NCBI RefSeq assembly: GCF_004138215.1
Contig: NZ_RYYS01000028.1
Location: forward strand, 1 to 49,387
Direction: 5' to 3'
DNA: 49,387 bases
Origin: Anaerophilus nitritigenes
GTDB taxonomy: Bacteria > Bacillota > Clostridia > Peptostreptococcales > Thermotaleaceae
Both the position numbers and the translations under genes were made by a program. Numbering within the stretch: the stretch's first letter is position 1; each line of letters starts with the position of its first letter. Of the stretch, positions 16,928 through 26,088 are shown piece by piece. The notes beneath the pieces were generated by a model that saw nothing but the letters and a program-made list of their open reading frames with translations, had not been told where the DNA came from and made no database searches.

Positions 16928-17191
16928 CAGAGTCTCTTTTGCCTTTTCAAAAAATTCCTCAATAAATTTTATAGCCTCTTCTTCATCAGGCCCATCCACA
17001 CTTACTGTAACACTTTCTCCTTTTAATAAGCCTAATGCCATGATACACATAATACTTTTTGCATTTACTTTTTTATATTGTTGTTCTACAAAAATATCAG
17101 ACATAAATTTATTCGTTAATTGCACAAACATAGCTGCTGGTCTAGCTCTTAATCCTTGTTCGTGCATGATAGATATTTCTTTTTTAATCAT
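16925..17191 (-). CDS. crh: HPr-like protein of Crh type (His15 replaced by Arg)
   Basis: An 88-residue HPr fold protein. In HPr the motif is GLHARPA; here it reads GLRARPAAMF, encoded by AGA, so PEP-dependent phosphotransfer through His15 is impossible. The regulatory serine region is intact (NAKSIMCIMALGL), so HPr kinase could phosphorylate Ser46. Bacillus Crh has Gln15 with the same intact Ser46 and the same genomic position after whiA (yvcL). By position and residues this is a Crh-type catabolite regulator rather than a sugar phosphotransfer protein. It overlaps the whiA stop by 4 nt (ATGA). A true ptsH would have to lie elsewhere. Confidence 0.82.
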   Translation of the reverse strand: MIKKEISIMHEQGLRARPAAMFVQLTNKFMSDIFVEQQYKKVNAKSIMCIMALGLLKGESVTVSVDGPDEEEAIKFIEEFFEKAKETL

Positions 17192-18150
17192 CTTATCTCC
17201 CCCTTACTTTCTTTTAAATTTTCTGCAATTGTCTCAATTTTCCTCAATCTATGATTCACACCTGATTTCCCAACTGGAGGGTTTAGCATCTCTCCTAATT
17301 CTTTAAGGCTTGCTTCTTTATATTCAAGCCTTAACTGTGCAATATCCTGAAGTCCTTCCGGAAGAATTTTAAAACCTGCATTTTTTTGAATATACTCTAT
17401 ATTTTCAATCTGTCTAACAGACGCATTTACAATTTTACTCAAATTCGCTGTTTCACAATTTACAATTCTATTTACATTGTTTCTAACTTGTTTGACTACT
17501 CTTATGTTTTCTAAATTTAATAAAGCAGAATGAGCCCCCATAATATTTAAAAGATCTACGATACAATCTCCTTCTTTTAAATAAATCACATAACTATTTT
17601 TACGCTGGACAATTTTAGCTCCTAACTCAAAGTCATTAATAAGGTCTTTTAATCCTTGACTATGCTCCTGACTACTTGTTACAAATTCTAAATGATAGGT
17701 TTTTTCTGGATCACTTACAGATCCTGCTCCTAAAAAAGCTCCTCTTAAATAAGCTCTTTTACAACATTTGCTTTTTATAAGCATCTGTGGTACATTATAA
17801 TCTATATAAAGTTTGTTTTTGTTTGTTTTTAGGATTTTTGTTTCTTTAAGGATATCGTTTGCCCCCAAATCACTACTGATCATCATCATATAATGATTAT
17901 TCTTTTTTAAAAGTTTATTTTTTCTTACTCTTAATTCTGTATGCACACCAAAACATTTTTTTAAAAGAGTAAAAATTTTTCTTGCAACAGCCGCATTTTC
18001 AGTAACAATCTTGATATTCATCTTTTGAAATCCCACAAGCTGAATCGTTCCACTCATGCGAATTAAAGCAGAAAGTTCTGCAATTTGACAACAACGATCC
18101 TCTGGAATAACTCTTGCTAATTCATTTTTTGCTTGCATAGAAAATGACAT
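17188..18150 (-). CDS. whiA: DNA-binding protein WhiA
   Basis: A 320-residue protein. The N-terminal two-thirds is the LAGLIDADG-like fold that WhiA shares with homing endonucleases but without catalysis (AYLRGAFLGAGSVSDPEKTYH). The C-terminal region (NLSKIVNASVRQIENIEYIQ and LKELGEMLNPPVGKSGVNHR) is the HTH that binds DNA. In Bacillus WhiA affects cell division and chromosome segregation. I use the ATG at 18150; the upstream GTG lies on the AGGTGAT site. It is translationally coupled to crh. Confidence 0.95.
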   Translation of the reverse strand: MSFSMQAKNELARVIPEDRCCQIAELSALIRMSGTIQLVGFQKMNIKIVTENAAVARKIFTLLKKCFGVHTELRVRKNKLLKKNNHYMMMISSDLGANDILKETKILKTNKNKLYIDYNVPQMLIKSKCCKRAYLRGAFLGAGSVSDPEKTYHLEFVTSSQEHSQGLKDLINDFELGAKIVQRKNSYVIYLKEGDCIVDLLNIMGAHSALLNLENIRVVKQVRNNVNRIVNCETANLSKIVNASVRQIENIEYIQKNAGFKILPEGLQDIAQLRLEYKEASLKELGEMLNPPVGKSGVNHRLRKIETIAENLKESKGEIR

Positions 18151-18259
18151 ATTTATCACCTACCTCTAAGAACAAACGCATTTAGGTACATTTCACCTCA
18201 TTTTAAAATCATACCATATTTCTATATTATAACATAGATTTATGAAAAATTTATTAAAT

Positions 18260-18304
18260 TTCCAAAAAAGAAAAGACCTCTTTATGATTGAAGGTCTTTT
18301 TGAA
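18260..18304 (-). terminator. Terminator of the nudix gene
   Basis: AAAAGACCT pairs with AGGTCTTTT (18271-18279 with 18292-18300) and the minus strand continues into TTTTTT. It overlaps the last codons of the nudix gene and separates it from whiA. Confidence 0.85.
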
Positions 18305-18704
18305 TTTCTTTTATAGCCTTTTGAATGATCTGCCTTTCATCATCATACTTTGCAATCTCTATGGCTCTATTCATATGAACAAATCTAGCATCAATAAATC
18401 CCTCTTCTTTTAAAGGGGATGCCTCCATACTTCTTGTTTTCATCAAATACCAATGAACAGTTTTATAAACCTTCTCATTTGTATTCCAACCATTTTTAAA
18501 AGAATAATTTATTTTATCAATATATTGTATTATTTCAGCTTTTACATGAGTCTCTTCATACACTTCTCGAATGGCTGCTCTATCAATGTTTTCATCCTCT
18601 TTTACTTTTCCTTTAGGAAGCACCCAATCCCCATTATATTTACGCAACAGCAAAATAGCATTACCAAAAACAACTACACCACCAGAGCTCGTCTCTCTCT
18701 TCAT
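18282..18704 (-). CDS. NUDIX hydrolase (YvcI-like)
   Basis: A 140-residue protein. The Nudix box is complete: G at KGKVKED, then AAIREVYEETHV (GX5EX7REUXEE pattern), residues about 35-57. The family hydrolyses nucleoside diphosphates linked to another moiety, using Mg2+; the specific substrate is unknown. In Bacillus the nudix gene yvcI belongs to the yvcI-yvcJ-yvcK-whiA-crh cluster; here it sits between yvcK and whiA with its own terminator. I start at the ATG at 18704, since the upstream GTG is part of the GGGGTGG ribosome site. Confidence 0.9.
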   Translation of the reverse strand: MKRETSSGGVVVFGNAILLLRKYNGDWVLPKGKVKEDENIDRAAIREVYEETHVKAEIIQYIDKINYSFKNGWNTNEKVYKTVHWYLMKTRSMEASPLKEEGFIDARFVHMNRAIEIAKYDDERQIIQKAIKEIQKDLQS

Positions 18705-18818
18705 GACTTCCACCCCTAACTACATGAAAGAACTTCTTGTTTTTGTTCTTAATAAATATTTTTAGGATGTCATTGCTGGTATTTTTATTATTATACCACA
18801 AAAGCACTATTATAACAT

Positions 18819-20141
18819 TTACTTTTTCTTTATGTCTTCCTTTAATAAATAATAATCTACGATTCTTTTTTTATCTATTGTATATTTTTCTTTTAAAACC
18901 AACTCAATAATTTTTTTAGAAATTTTATCTGCATCATGTCTAATATAGTTTTTTTTAATATCTACAAAAGATCCTTCTATCATTTGTATATTATTTTTTT
19001 TAAGATACTCATAATCTTCTTTAGAAGGTTTAATAGGAATGGCTCCATCTAAAATATATTTTTCCAAAGTCTCTTTAGGTATTTCTTTGTTATTAGCAAA
19101 TATATAATCAATTTTATCTAATTTCAGATAATCCAAAATAGACTCTATATGCTTTGTTACACTGTATCCATCTGTCTCTCCTGGTTGAGTCATTACATTA
19201 CTAATATAAACTTTCGTAGCTAAAGATTCCTTAATTGCTTTTTTAATATCTTCCACTAATAAATTTGGAATAATACTTGTATATAAGCTTCCTGGTCCTA
19301 AAATAATCACATCTGCATAAAAAATTTCATCCACTGCATCCTGTAGCGCTGCTACATTAGAAGGTTTGATAAAAACTTTCTCAATAGGGCTTTCAAATTC
19401 TTTGGCCTTTAATGGAATTTGGGATTCTCCCTTGATGACTTTTCCATTTTTAAGTTTTGCATATAAAGTAATATTCTCCGTAGTAACAGGCAAAACCTTT
19501 CCTGTAACGGCCAATACATCATTTATTTTTTTTATAGCTTCTTCAAAACCGTCTGATATACCATTCATAGCTGCAATTAAAAGATTCCCAAAACTTTGCC
19601 CCTTTAGTTGTCCTTCTAAAAAACGATATTGTAAAAGCTTTTCCATAATAGGCTCAGTATTGGCCAAAGCTAAAATGCAGTTTCTAATATCTCCTGGAGG
19701 AAGCATCCCCAGATCTTCTCTTAAAACTCCTGATCCTCCTCCATCATCTGCTACAGTAACAATTGCAGTTATATTAGCAGTATATTTTTTAAGCCCTCTT
19801 AAGAGTACTGAAAGTCCTGTTCCACCACCTATGACTACAACTTTAGGTCCTTTATTTAAAATTCTTTTTTCATACAATTTTTGATCAATTTTTTGTCGTT
19901 TGGATAAACTTGGAAAATCAAGTATTTTTAATATAGATAAAAATCCTCTTTTTACAGCAAGAATCAATAAAATGCCTCCACCTACAATAAAAAAGAAAAA
20001 ATAATCTAGTATTCCTCTCTCTATTAAAAAAAGGTGTAGAAGAGGAAAAGTCCCAATCATCATAAACATAATGCCTATAATCCCTATAAAAATCCACCTT
20101 TTGATTTTAAGACCTGGTCTTAGCCAGTCAAATAAATTCAT
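18819..20141 (-). CDS. yvcK: YvcK/GlmR-family gluconeogenesis factor
   Basis: A 440-residue protein of the YvcK (CofD-like) family. Residues 18-70 carry two hydrophobic segments (WIFIGIIGIMFMMIGTFPLL and YFFFFIVGGGILLILAV), giving a membrane-anchored form, longer than the Bacillus protein. The domain starts VVVIGGGTGLSVLLRGLK and has VTVADDGGGSGVLREDLG and GDIRNCILALA, which bind UDP-sugars. In Bacillus it supports peptidoglycan precursor supply under gluconeogenic growth. It lies 14 bp downstream of rapZ in the same operon. Confidence 0.92.
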   Translation of the reverse strand: MNLFDWLRPGLKIKRWIFIGIIGIMFMMIGTFPLLHLFLIERGILDYFFFFIVGGGILLILAVKRGFLSILKILDFPSLSKRQKIDQKLYEKRILNKGPKVVVIGGGTGLSVLLRGLKKYTANITAIVTVADDGGGSGVLREDLGMLPPGDIRNCILALANTEPIMEKLLQYRFLEGQLKGQSFGNLLIAAMNGISDGFEEAIKKINDVLAVTGKVLPVTTENITLYAKLKNGKVIKGESQIPLKAKEFESPIEKVFIKPSNVAALQDAVDEIFYADVIILGPGSLYTSIIPNLLVEDIKKAIKESLATKVYISNVMTQPGETDGYSVTKHIESILDYLKLDKIDYIFANNKEIPKETLEKYILDGAIPIKPSKEDYEYLKKNNIQMIEGSFVDIKKNYIRHDADKISKKIIELVLKEKYTIDKKRIVDYYLLKEDIKKK

Positions 20142-20155
20142 CCCCCTCTACTCCC

Positions 20156-21013
20156 TTAACAATGTATTGAATCTCTGTGGTTAATAATTACTCTATGCCC
20201 TTTTTCCTTTAAAGTTTCATATAATATATTTGCAATCGTCACAGATCTATGCTTTCCACCTGTGCAGCCAATCCCGATCACCAATTGAGATTTTCCTTCT
20301 TTTATATAAAGAGGTATTAAAAAGTCTATCATATCATTTAATTTTTCTACAAAAGCAATACTTTCTGGCCATTTCATTACATACTCTCTTACTGACTGAT
20401 CATTTCCTGTAAAATCCCTTAAATTTTCTATATAATGAGGATTTGGTAAAAACCTTACATCAAACACTAAATCTGCATCTATCAAAATTCCCTTTTTAAA
20501 TCCAAAGGACTGAATAAATATAGTAAGGTTGTCCGTCTTTACCCCTTCCATATACATTTTTTTGATTTCATATTTAAGTTGATAAGAAGTAAGATTAGAT
20601 GTATCTACAATATATTTTGCCTTCTCCTTTAGCTTTGCAAGCCTCTCTCTTTCTGCACTAATTCCATCTATAATTCTTCCTTGTGGACTTAGGGGATGTA
20701 CCCTTTTTGTCTCTTTAAATCTTTTGATAATTACTTGATCTGATGCTTCTAAAAACAATATTTCATAATTGTAGCCTTGTTTTTTAATAATATCTAAACT
20801 TTCAAAGAGGTCATTGAAAAACTTTCCTCCTCTAATATCAATTACTAATGCAATTTTTTCAATTTCTCCTTGAGCATGAAAACAAAGCTCTGTAAATTTA
20901 GGAATTAAAGCAGGGGGAAGATTGTCTACACAATAAAACCCCATATCCTCCATGCTTTTCATAGCTTGACTTTTTCCTGCTCCGGATAAACCTGTAATGA
21001 TTACAAATTTCAT
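20156..21013 (-). CDS. rapZ: RNase adapter / nucleotide-binding protein RapZ (YvcJ)
   Basis: A 285-residue P-loop protein. Walker A is [11 protein letters not shown] and a Walker B-like segment is [10 protein letters not shown]. The C-terminal domain has the family signature [19 protein letters not shown] and ends at NHRDSIHC. In E. coli RapZ controls GlmS synthesis through RNA decay. In Firmicutes YvcJ binds and hydrolyses GTP and has been linked to competence. It is part of the operon murB-PHP-rapZ-yvcK with 14-21 bp gaps. Confidence 0.95.
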   Translation of the reverse strand: MKFVIITGLSGAGKSQAMKSMEDMGFYCVDNLPPALIPKFTELCFHAQGEIEKIALVIDIRGGKFFNDLFESLDIIKKQGYNYEILFLEASDQVIIKRFKETKRVHPLSPQGRIIDGISAERERLAKLKEKAKYIVDTSNLTSYQLKYEIKKMYMEGVKTDNLTIFIQSFGFKKGILIDADLVFDVRFLPNPHYIENLRDFTGNDQSVREYVMKWPESIAFVEKLNDMIDFLIPLYIKEGKSQLVIGIGCTGGKHRSVTIANILYETLKEKGHRVIINHRDSIHC

Positions 21014-21027
21014 AGCGACTCCCCCTC

Positions 21028-21756
21028 CTACTTAGCATTTATAATTTGTTCTACACTTAAATCTGCTTTCATTGCTCTTTGGATTCCTTTTTGCACATTT
21101 GCTACATCCTCAGGTCTATGGGCATCACTACTTATAACAAATTTCACGCCTTCTTTCATAGCAACTTTTATATATTCTACTGTTAGATAGCCATGACTAC
21201 TATTGATTTCAAGAGCTGTTCCTCTTTCTTTTGCAGCTTTTGCTACCTCTTTTGTATCTATATTTGCTTTTGCTCCTGGATGTGTAAGAATATCAATATT
21301 ATTATTATATATAGCAGCTACTACTGCATCTGTATTAATTACTCGCACCTTTCTATCTACAGTTGGAAAATATCTTGCTAAAAAATTATTTCCATGAATT
21401 TTAAAACAATCTGAAACCTTATAAGGCAATGCTCCAAAATGATATCCTGCCAAAACAATATCTAATTTTTTTAAGTTTTCATCATCTATATCAAGTCTTC
21501 CATCTAATCCCATAATATTAAGTTCCATTCCAAGCTTTACCTTTATTTTATCTGTAGATGCATTAATGGCATCAATTTCTTCTCTCATTTTAGAAAGATT
21601 TTTTCTTTTGACTCCATATAAAAGGTGTCTAAATCCATGATCTGAAATACCAATTTCCTTTAAACCTTTTTCAATGGCTGCATCCACATTATCCTGAATG
21701 GTTCCCTTTCCATGACTATAAATAGTATGAGTATGATAATCTGCAAATATTTTCAT
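21028..21756 (-). CDS. PHP-domain phosphatase (YcdX-like)
   Basis: A 242-residue single PHP domain enzyme. Metal-ligand motifs: [33 protein letters not shown], then LTHPGAK and [12 protein letters not shown] at the C-terminus. Related YcdX proteins are trinuclear zinc phosphatases; the natural substrate is not fixed. It sits between murB and rapZ on one transcript, a placement I recall in other Clostridia. Confidence 0.88.
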   Translation of the reverse strand: MKIFADYHTHTIYSHGKGTIQDNVDAAIEKGLKEIGISDHGFRHLLYGVKRKNLSKMREEIDAINASTDKIKVKLGMELNIMGLDGRLDIDDENLKKLDIVLAGYHFGALPYKVSDCFKIHGNNFLARYFPTVDRKVRVINTDAVVAAIYNNNIDILTHPGAKANIDTKEVAKAAKERGTALEINSSHGYLTVEYIKVAMKEGVKFVISSDAHRPEDVANVQKGIQRAMKADLSVEQIINAK

Positions 21757-21777
21757 TTGTTTTCACTTCCATTTCTT

Positions 21778-22692
21778 TTATTCTTCTCCTATTATTTTTA
21801 TTTCTGGTTCTAATAGTATGGAGAATTTATCATATACTGTTTTTTTCACAAGACGTATAATATTAATTACATCTTCTGCACAAGCACGATCTACATTTAC
21901 AACAAAACCTGCATGAAGAGGAGATATTTGTGCTCCTCCTATTCTTACTCCTTTTAGTCCTGCATCTTCTATTAATTTACCTGCAAAATGATCTTTAGGT
22001 CTTTTAAAAGTACTTCCTGCACTAGGAAATTGTACAGGTTGTTTTGTCACTCTTTTTTGAGTAAATTCTTTAACTTTTGCTTTAATTTCTTCTTTGTCTC
22101 CATTTTTAAGCTCTATTTCTACTTCTAATACAATATATTTTTTCTTAGAAATAATGCTTTGTCTATAGTCTAGCTCTAATTCTTCTTTGTTTAAATGTAT
22201 AAGATCTCCTTTTTCGTCCATAACAAAAGCACCTTTTACTACATCCTTCATTTCTCCCCCATAGGCACCTGCATTCATAGAAATCGCTCCACCTAAAGTT
22301 CCAGGAATTCCACTTGCAAATTCAAAGCCCTCTAAACCACGTTTTATGACCATATTGGCTAAAGATGATAAAAGTATTCCTGCTTTTGCTTTTATTTTAT
22401 TCTCTTTTATATCTACCCCACTAAAGTTATCTCCAATCTTAATTATAACCCCTCTAATTCCTTTATCTAAAACTAAAAGATTGCTCCCATTTCCTACTAT
22501 ATAATAATCTATATTATTATTTTTACAAATTTCAATAGTTTCTTTTATATCTTCTATGGTTTTAGGTAATACCATTACATCTACTGGTCCTCCTATTTTA
22601 AAAGAAGTATGTCTACTCATAGGTTCATCTTTTAAAATATATTCGGAATTTATTTTTTCTAATAATGTATGATAAATATTTTCTTTATTCAA
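21778..22692 (-). CDS. murB: UDP-N-acetylenolpyruvoylglucosamine reductase
   Basis: A 304-residue flavoenzyme that reduces the enolpyruvyl group to give UDP-MurNAc in peptidoglycan synthesis. FAD-binding segments are SFKIGGPVDVMVLPK and YIVGNGSNLLVLD. GIPGTLGGAISMNAGAYGGE carries the substrate loop, and the proton-donor Ser lies in FPSAGSTFKRP. The absence of the extra loops makes it a type II MurB like that of Firmicutes. I take the TTG at 22692, 8 nt after AAAGGAG; the GTG three codons earlier abuts the ribosome site. It leads the operon. Confidence 0.95.
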   Translation of the reverse strand: MNKENIYHTLLEKINSEYILKDEPMSRHTSFKIGGPVDVMVLPKTIEDIKETIEICKNNNIDYYIVGNGSNLLVLDKGIRGVIIKIGDNFSGVDIKENKIKAKAGILLSSLANMVIKRGLEGFEFASGIPGTLGGAISMNAGAYGGEMKDVVKGAFVMDEKGDLIHLNKEELELDYRQSIISKKKYIVLEVEIELKNGDKEEIKAKVKEFTQKRVTKQPVQFPSAGSTFKRPKDHFAGKLIEDAGLKGVRIGGAQISPLHAGFVVNVDRACAEDVINIIRLVKKTVYDKFSILLEPEIKIIGEE

Positions 22693-22765
22693 CTTCTCCA
22701 CTCCTTTATGTATCCTTCATAGATTCTTTTTCAGTATACCTATTCCTCATTTGAAATACAAGGCA

Positions 22766-24106
22766 TTAGTCATTGATTTTTCTTACACTTTCCATATAAT
22801 CCTTTATTTTTTCCTTTGAATCTTTTATAGCCTCTTCACAAGACTTTTTATCTATTAATGCTTGTCGAATCTGACTTTGTAATATCTCTTCAATGCTTCT
22901 CCATCTTGGATGAGTATGTATGATTTTTATATTTTCTAGCTCTTTTTCTATTGTTGACAAATAAGGATCTTTTTTATAGATGTCTCCAATAGATTTTTTT
23001 GCTGGAAAAACTCCTAATCGATGCAATTGTCTTTGATATTCATCCTTCGTAATAAATTTTAAAAATTTTACACACATTTCTATTTTTTTACGATCCTCTT
23101 GTTTAAAAATACCATATGCATCTATAGAAGCACAAATAGACAACGACTCTTTCTCTTCTCCTATAGGAAAATTTATCATTTCAAATTCAAATCCCCCTTC
23201 ATTTTTAAATTTTTTAAGATATGCAGTCTTTGAGGTTTGTGCAGGATATACAGCTACATTTCCTTTATAAAATAGCTCCCATGAAGCTTTTTCTAAATTT
23301 TGTCCAAAATCATCTGGTGTTACTTTGTAAATATATTTTAAATCTACTAATTTTTTTAATCCACTTATGGCTTTTTCATCGTCAAAGCTATAACTTTCTT
23401 TTTCAAAAATATTTGCACCATCACTTAATAAAATTCCCCACAAAGGATGATTTTGTCCTATAAAAGAATAAAAACCATATGTATCTATTTTTTCATCTCC
23501 ATCTTGATCATAAGTAAGCTTTTTCAAACTATCTACAAATTGTTTGTATGTCCATTCTCCATTTTTAGGAACTTCTACATTTCTTTCCTGAAATAAATTT
23601 ACATTGATATACATCTTATATATATCTATCATCCAAGGAATTCCCCATTTTTTCCCTTTATCTGTCACAGCATTTAATACCTCTTCTTGATACTCATTCC
23701 ACTGTGCATGAGATAAATATCCATCTAACGGCTCTAATACTTTTTTTCTTATTACACTTTGATCTGCACCAATAGGAGCAATGTCTGGAGAGGTATTTGT
23801 TTTTATACTCGTTTCTATTTCAATCGGACCACTTTCTGGATCTAAGGGTTTAAAATGAATATAAACACCTGGGTTTTGTTTTTCAAAAACTCTTATTTTT
23901 TCTAAAATCCACCCAAATTTTGTTCCACTTTCACAATCTAAATGAGGATAATCCCAAAATTCAATGACTCCTTTGAAATTTTCTTCCTTTTGAATAGATT
24001 TGCTTTTTAATTTGTACTGTAGAAAATAAAAAGGACTAAAAATTAAAAAAGCACATATCAAAAAACACAAAAAAAAGCTCATTCCTTGACTTTTTTTATT
24101 TTTCAT
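22766..24106 (-). CDS. Extracellular solute-binding protein, family 1 (orphan)
   Basis: A 446-residue protein like the binding subunits of sugar ABC importers: VIEFWDYPHLDCESGTKFGW, ENPGVYIHFKP, APIGADQSVIRKKVLEPLDG, WGIPWMIDIYKMYIN. The N-terminus has one hydrophobic segment (FFLCFLICAFLIFSPFYFL) but no convincing lipobox after it, so it may stay anchored by an uncleaved signal segment. There are no permease or ATPase genes next to it, so it either works with a distant transporter or is a sensor. The start is the ATG at 24106 after AGGAGG. It is divergent from the peroxiredoxin gene. Confidence 0.8.
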   Translation of the reverse strand: MKNKKSQGMSFFLCFLICAFLIFSPFYFLQYKLKSKSIQKEENFKGVIEFWDYPHLDCESGTKFGWILEKIRVFEKQNPGVYIHFKPLDPESGPIEIETSIKTNTSPDIAPIGADQSVIRKKVLEPLDGYLSHAQWNEYQEEVLNAVTDKGKKWGIPWMIDIYKMYINVNLFQERNVEVPKNGEWTYKQFVDSLKKLTYDQDGDEKIDTYGFYSFIGQNHPLWGILLSDGANIFEKESYSFDDEKAISGLKKLVDLKYIYKVTPDDFGQNLEKASWELFYKGNVAVYPAQTSKTAYLKKFKNEGGFEFEMINFPIGEEKESLSICASIDAYGIFKQEDRKKIEMCVKFLKFITKDEYQRQLHRLGVFPAKKSIGDIYKKDPYLSTIEKELENIKIIHTHPRWRSIEEILQSQIRQALIDKKSCEEAIKDSKEKIKDYMESVRKIND

Positions 24107-24131
24107 TTTCACACCTCCTATAAATATTTAT

Positions 24132-24146
24132 TAATAATGATTATAG
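24132..24146. promoter_or_regulatory. PerR-box-like palindrome 1
   Basis: TAATAATGATTATAG matches the Bacillus PerR box TTATAATNATTATAA at 12 of 14 defined positions. It lies 26 bp from the start codon of the divergent solute-binding protein gene, and so could also control that gene. Confidence 0.6.
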
Positions 24147-24194
24147 TATATGAATAAATCATCTATAGAAGTTTTATGAAACAATTCATATTAA

Positions 24195-24209
24195 CGATAA
24201 TAATTATCA
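24195..24209. promoter_or_regulatory. PerR/Fur-box-like palindrome 2
   Basis: The core GATAATAATTATC (24196-24208) is a palindrome around a central base and resembles both PerR and Fur boxes. It is about 98 bp upstream of the peroxiredoxin start. Peroxiredoxin genes are classic PerR targets, which favours PerR. Confidence 0.6.
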
Positions 24210-24306
24210 TTAATATGTTTAAAAAGTTTTTTTTGGGGAATATCTAAAATAGGTTCACAGTGATTCAAAAATCAAATATATTTATAATGAATAAGGAGGA
24301 TTACAT

Positions 24307-24846
24307 ATGCCACAAAGAATGATTGGAAAAGCTGCTCCTCATTTTGAAATGAACATAGTAGATGGAGCAGGAGAAAATTTTGGAAAAGTTTCATTAGATG
24401 ATTACAAAGGAAAATGGCTTGTAATGTTTTTTTACCCACTAGACTTTACTTTTGTATGCCCAACAGAAATTACTGGCTTTAACAGAAGAATAAACGATTT
24501 TAAAAAACTAGGTGCTGAAATTTTAGGAGTAAGTACAGATAGTGAACATTCTCACAAAGCATGGATTCATACTTCTCAAGAAAATGGTGGACTTGGAAAA
24601 CTTGAATTTCCATTAGCCTCTGATCGGACACAACAAGTAGCCAAAGATTATGGTATACTTATAGAAGAAGACGGTATTGCTTTAAGAGGATTATTTATTA
24701 TTGATCCAAATGGTATTTTAAAATATTCTGTCATTCATGATTTAAATGTAGGAAGAAGTGTAGATGAAACCTTAAGAGTTCTACAAGGTTTACAATCTGG
24801 AGGACTTTGCCCTCTTGATTGGAATCCAGGAGATGAGCAATTATAA
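24307..24846 (+). CDS. Typical 2-Cys peroxiredoxin (AhpC/Prx1 type)
   Basis: A 179-residue thiol peroxidase. The peroxidatic Cys is in DFTFVCPTEITGF near residue 52 and the resolving Cys in GGLCPLDWNPGDE near residue 170, so it is a complete typical 2-Cys enzyme acting as a dimer or decamer. It reduces H2O2 and organic peroxides using thioredoxin or an AhpF-like reductase, none of which is next to it. Ribosome site AAGGAGG. Two PerR-like boxes upstream suggest induction by peroxide, useful for an anaerobe exposed to oxygen. Confidence 0.95.
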   Translation: MPQRMIGKAAPHFEMNIVDGAGENFGKVSLDDYKGKWLVMFFYPLDFTFVCPTEITGFNRRINDFKKLGAEILGVSTDSEHSHKAWIHTSQENGGLGKLEFPLASDRTQQVAKDYGILIEEDGIALRGLFIIDPNGILKYSVIHDLNVGRSVDETLRVLQGLQSGGLCPLDWNPGDEQL

Positions 24847-24848
24847 TA

Positions 24849-24875
24849 AATAGGCTGCATATGCAGCCTATTTTA
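24849..24875. terminator. Bidirectional terminator between prx and hydF
   Basis: TAGGCTGCATATGCAGCCTA (24851-24870) is a perfect palindrome flanked by A and T runs. It serves the convergent peroxiredoxin and hydF genes and overlaps the hydF stop codon. Confidence 0.9.
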
Positions 24876-26088
24876 GCTTTTCTTTTATATTTGGAAATAT
24901 ATCTAATGCACGATTTAATACTCCTGTAGCAAGGCCTATTAATACTCCATAATTGACAATAGGAATATTATATTCATCCGCTTTTTGGATTCTAAATTCC
25001 ATTTCCTTAGGATTTAACATACATCCACCGCAATGAACAATCAAATCATATTTTTTAATATCTTCTTCATCTGGATAAGAAATCCCACTGATCCACTCAA
25101 AGCTCAAATTCTCTCCTGCCATATTTTCTATCCATTTTGGAATTTTATCTTTTCCTATGTCTCCCTTTTGTCTATGATGAGTACACCCTTCACAAATCAA
25201 TACTTTGCTTCCCTTTTGTAAATTTTTTATTTTACTTGCTCCAAGTACCAAAGTTTCTAAATCTCCTTTGTATCTTGCAAATAAAATAGAAAATGAAGTA
25301 AGAGGGATATCTATTGGAGTCAATTCATCTACTTTTTTAAAAGCTTGAGAATCAGTAATAACCATCTTAGTTTTTTTCCCAATATCTTTTAATGTCTTTG
25401 TAAGATAAGTATCTCTTGTAACAATAGCCACTCCTCCATGATCTATAATATCTCTTATGGTTTGCTGCTGTGGAAGGATTAATCTCCCCTTTGGAGCAGC
25501 TTTGTCTATAGGAGTTACCAACACTACAAAATCTCCTGGATCTATTAAATCTCCTACTATAACTTTTTCATGTTTGTTAAGATGAGCAACTTTTATAATA
25601 GCTTCTTTTAAGTTTTCTATTCCATATTTTATTTTCGCACTTACCTTTACAAATGGAATATCATATCTTTTCTCCCATTCCTCTAAAGTATCTTTATCTA
25701 TATCTTCTTCATCTATTTTATTGATGACTCCTATTAAAGGAATGTTTTTTTCTTTCATTCTTTGAATCATATCTTTTTCAAAGGAAGTGATTTCTTTTGT
25801 AAAAATTAGTAGAGCAACCTCTGTTTTACGAAGTACTTCATAAGTTTTTTGTATTCTAAGCCTTCCAAGTGCTCCAGCATCATCTATTCCTGCTGTATCT
25901 ATTAATACGACAGGTCCTATAGGTAATATCTCCATAGACTTATAAACAGGGTCTGTAGTAGTTCCCGCCACATTAGATACAAGGGCTATATCTTGATTGG
26001 TAAAACTATTGATAAGACTTGATTTTCCTACATTTCTTTTTCCAAATAATGAAATATGTAGCCTATTGCCTCTTGGTGTCTCCTGCAT
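24868..26088 (-). CDS. hydF: [FeFe]-hydrogenase maturation GTPase HydF
   Basis: A 406-residue protein. The N-terminal GTPase domain has Walker A GKRNVGKSSLIN, VLIDTAGIDD and GVINKID. The C-terminal cluster-binding domain has CEGCTHHRQKGDIG and HCGGCMLNPKE, the CxHx(n)HCxxC ligands of its [4Fe-4S] cluster. HydF is the scaffold on which the 2Fe subcluster is assembled and passed to HydA. The start is the ATG at 26088, 6 nt after AGGAGG, inside the end of hydE; the ATG at 26094 touches the ribosome site. Overlap with hydE implies coupling. Confidence 0.95.
   Translation of the reverse strand: MQETPRGNRLHISLFGKRNVGKSSLINSFTNQDIALVSNVAGTTTDPVYKSMEILPIGPVVLIDTAGIDDAGALGRLRIQKTYEVLRKTEVALLIFTKEITSFEKDMIQRMKEKNIPLIGVINKIDEEDIDKDTLEEWEKRYDIPFVKVSAKIKYGIENLKEAIIKVAHLNKHEKVIVGDLIDPGDFVVLVTPIDKAAPKGRLILPQQQTIRDIIDHGGVAIVTRDTYLTKTLKDIGKKTKMVITDSQAFKKVDELTPIDIPLTSFSILFARYKGDLETLVLGASKIKNLQKGSKVLICEGCTHHRQKGDIGKDKIPKWIENMAGENLSFEWISGISYPDEEDIKKYDLIVHCGGCMLNPKEMEFRIQKADEYNIPIVNYGVLIGLATGVLNRALDIFPNIKEKLK

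Noticed and set aside
16925-17191. Ordinary HPr phosphocarrier (ptsH).
   Set aside because: Position 15 is Arg, so it cannot accept phosphate from Enzyme I, and the context is whiA rather than ptsI.
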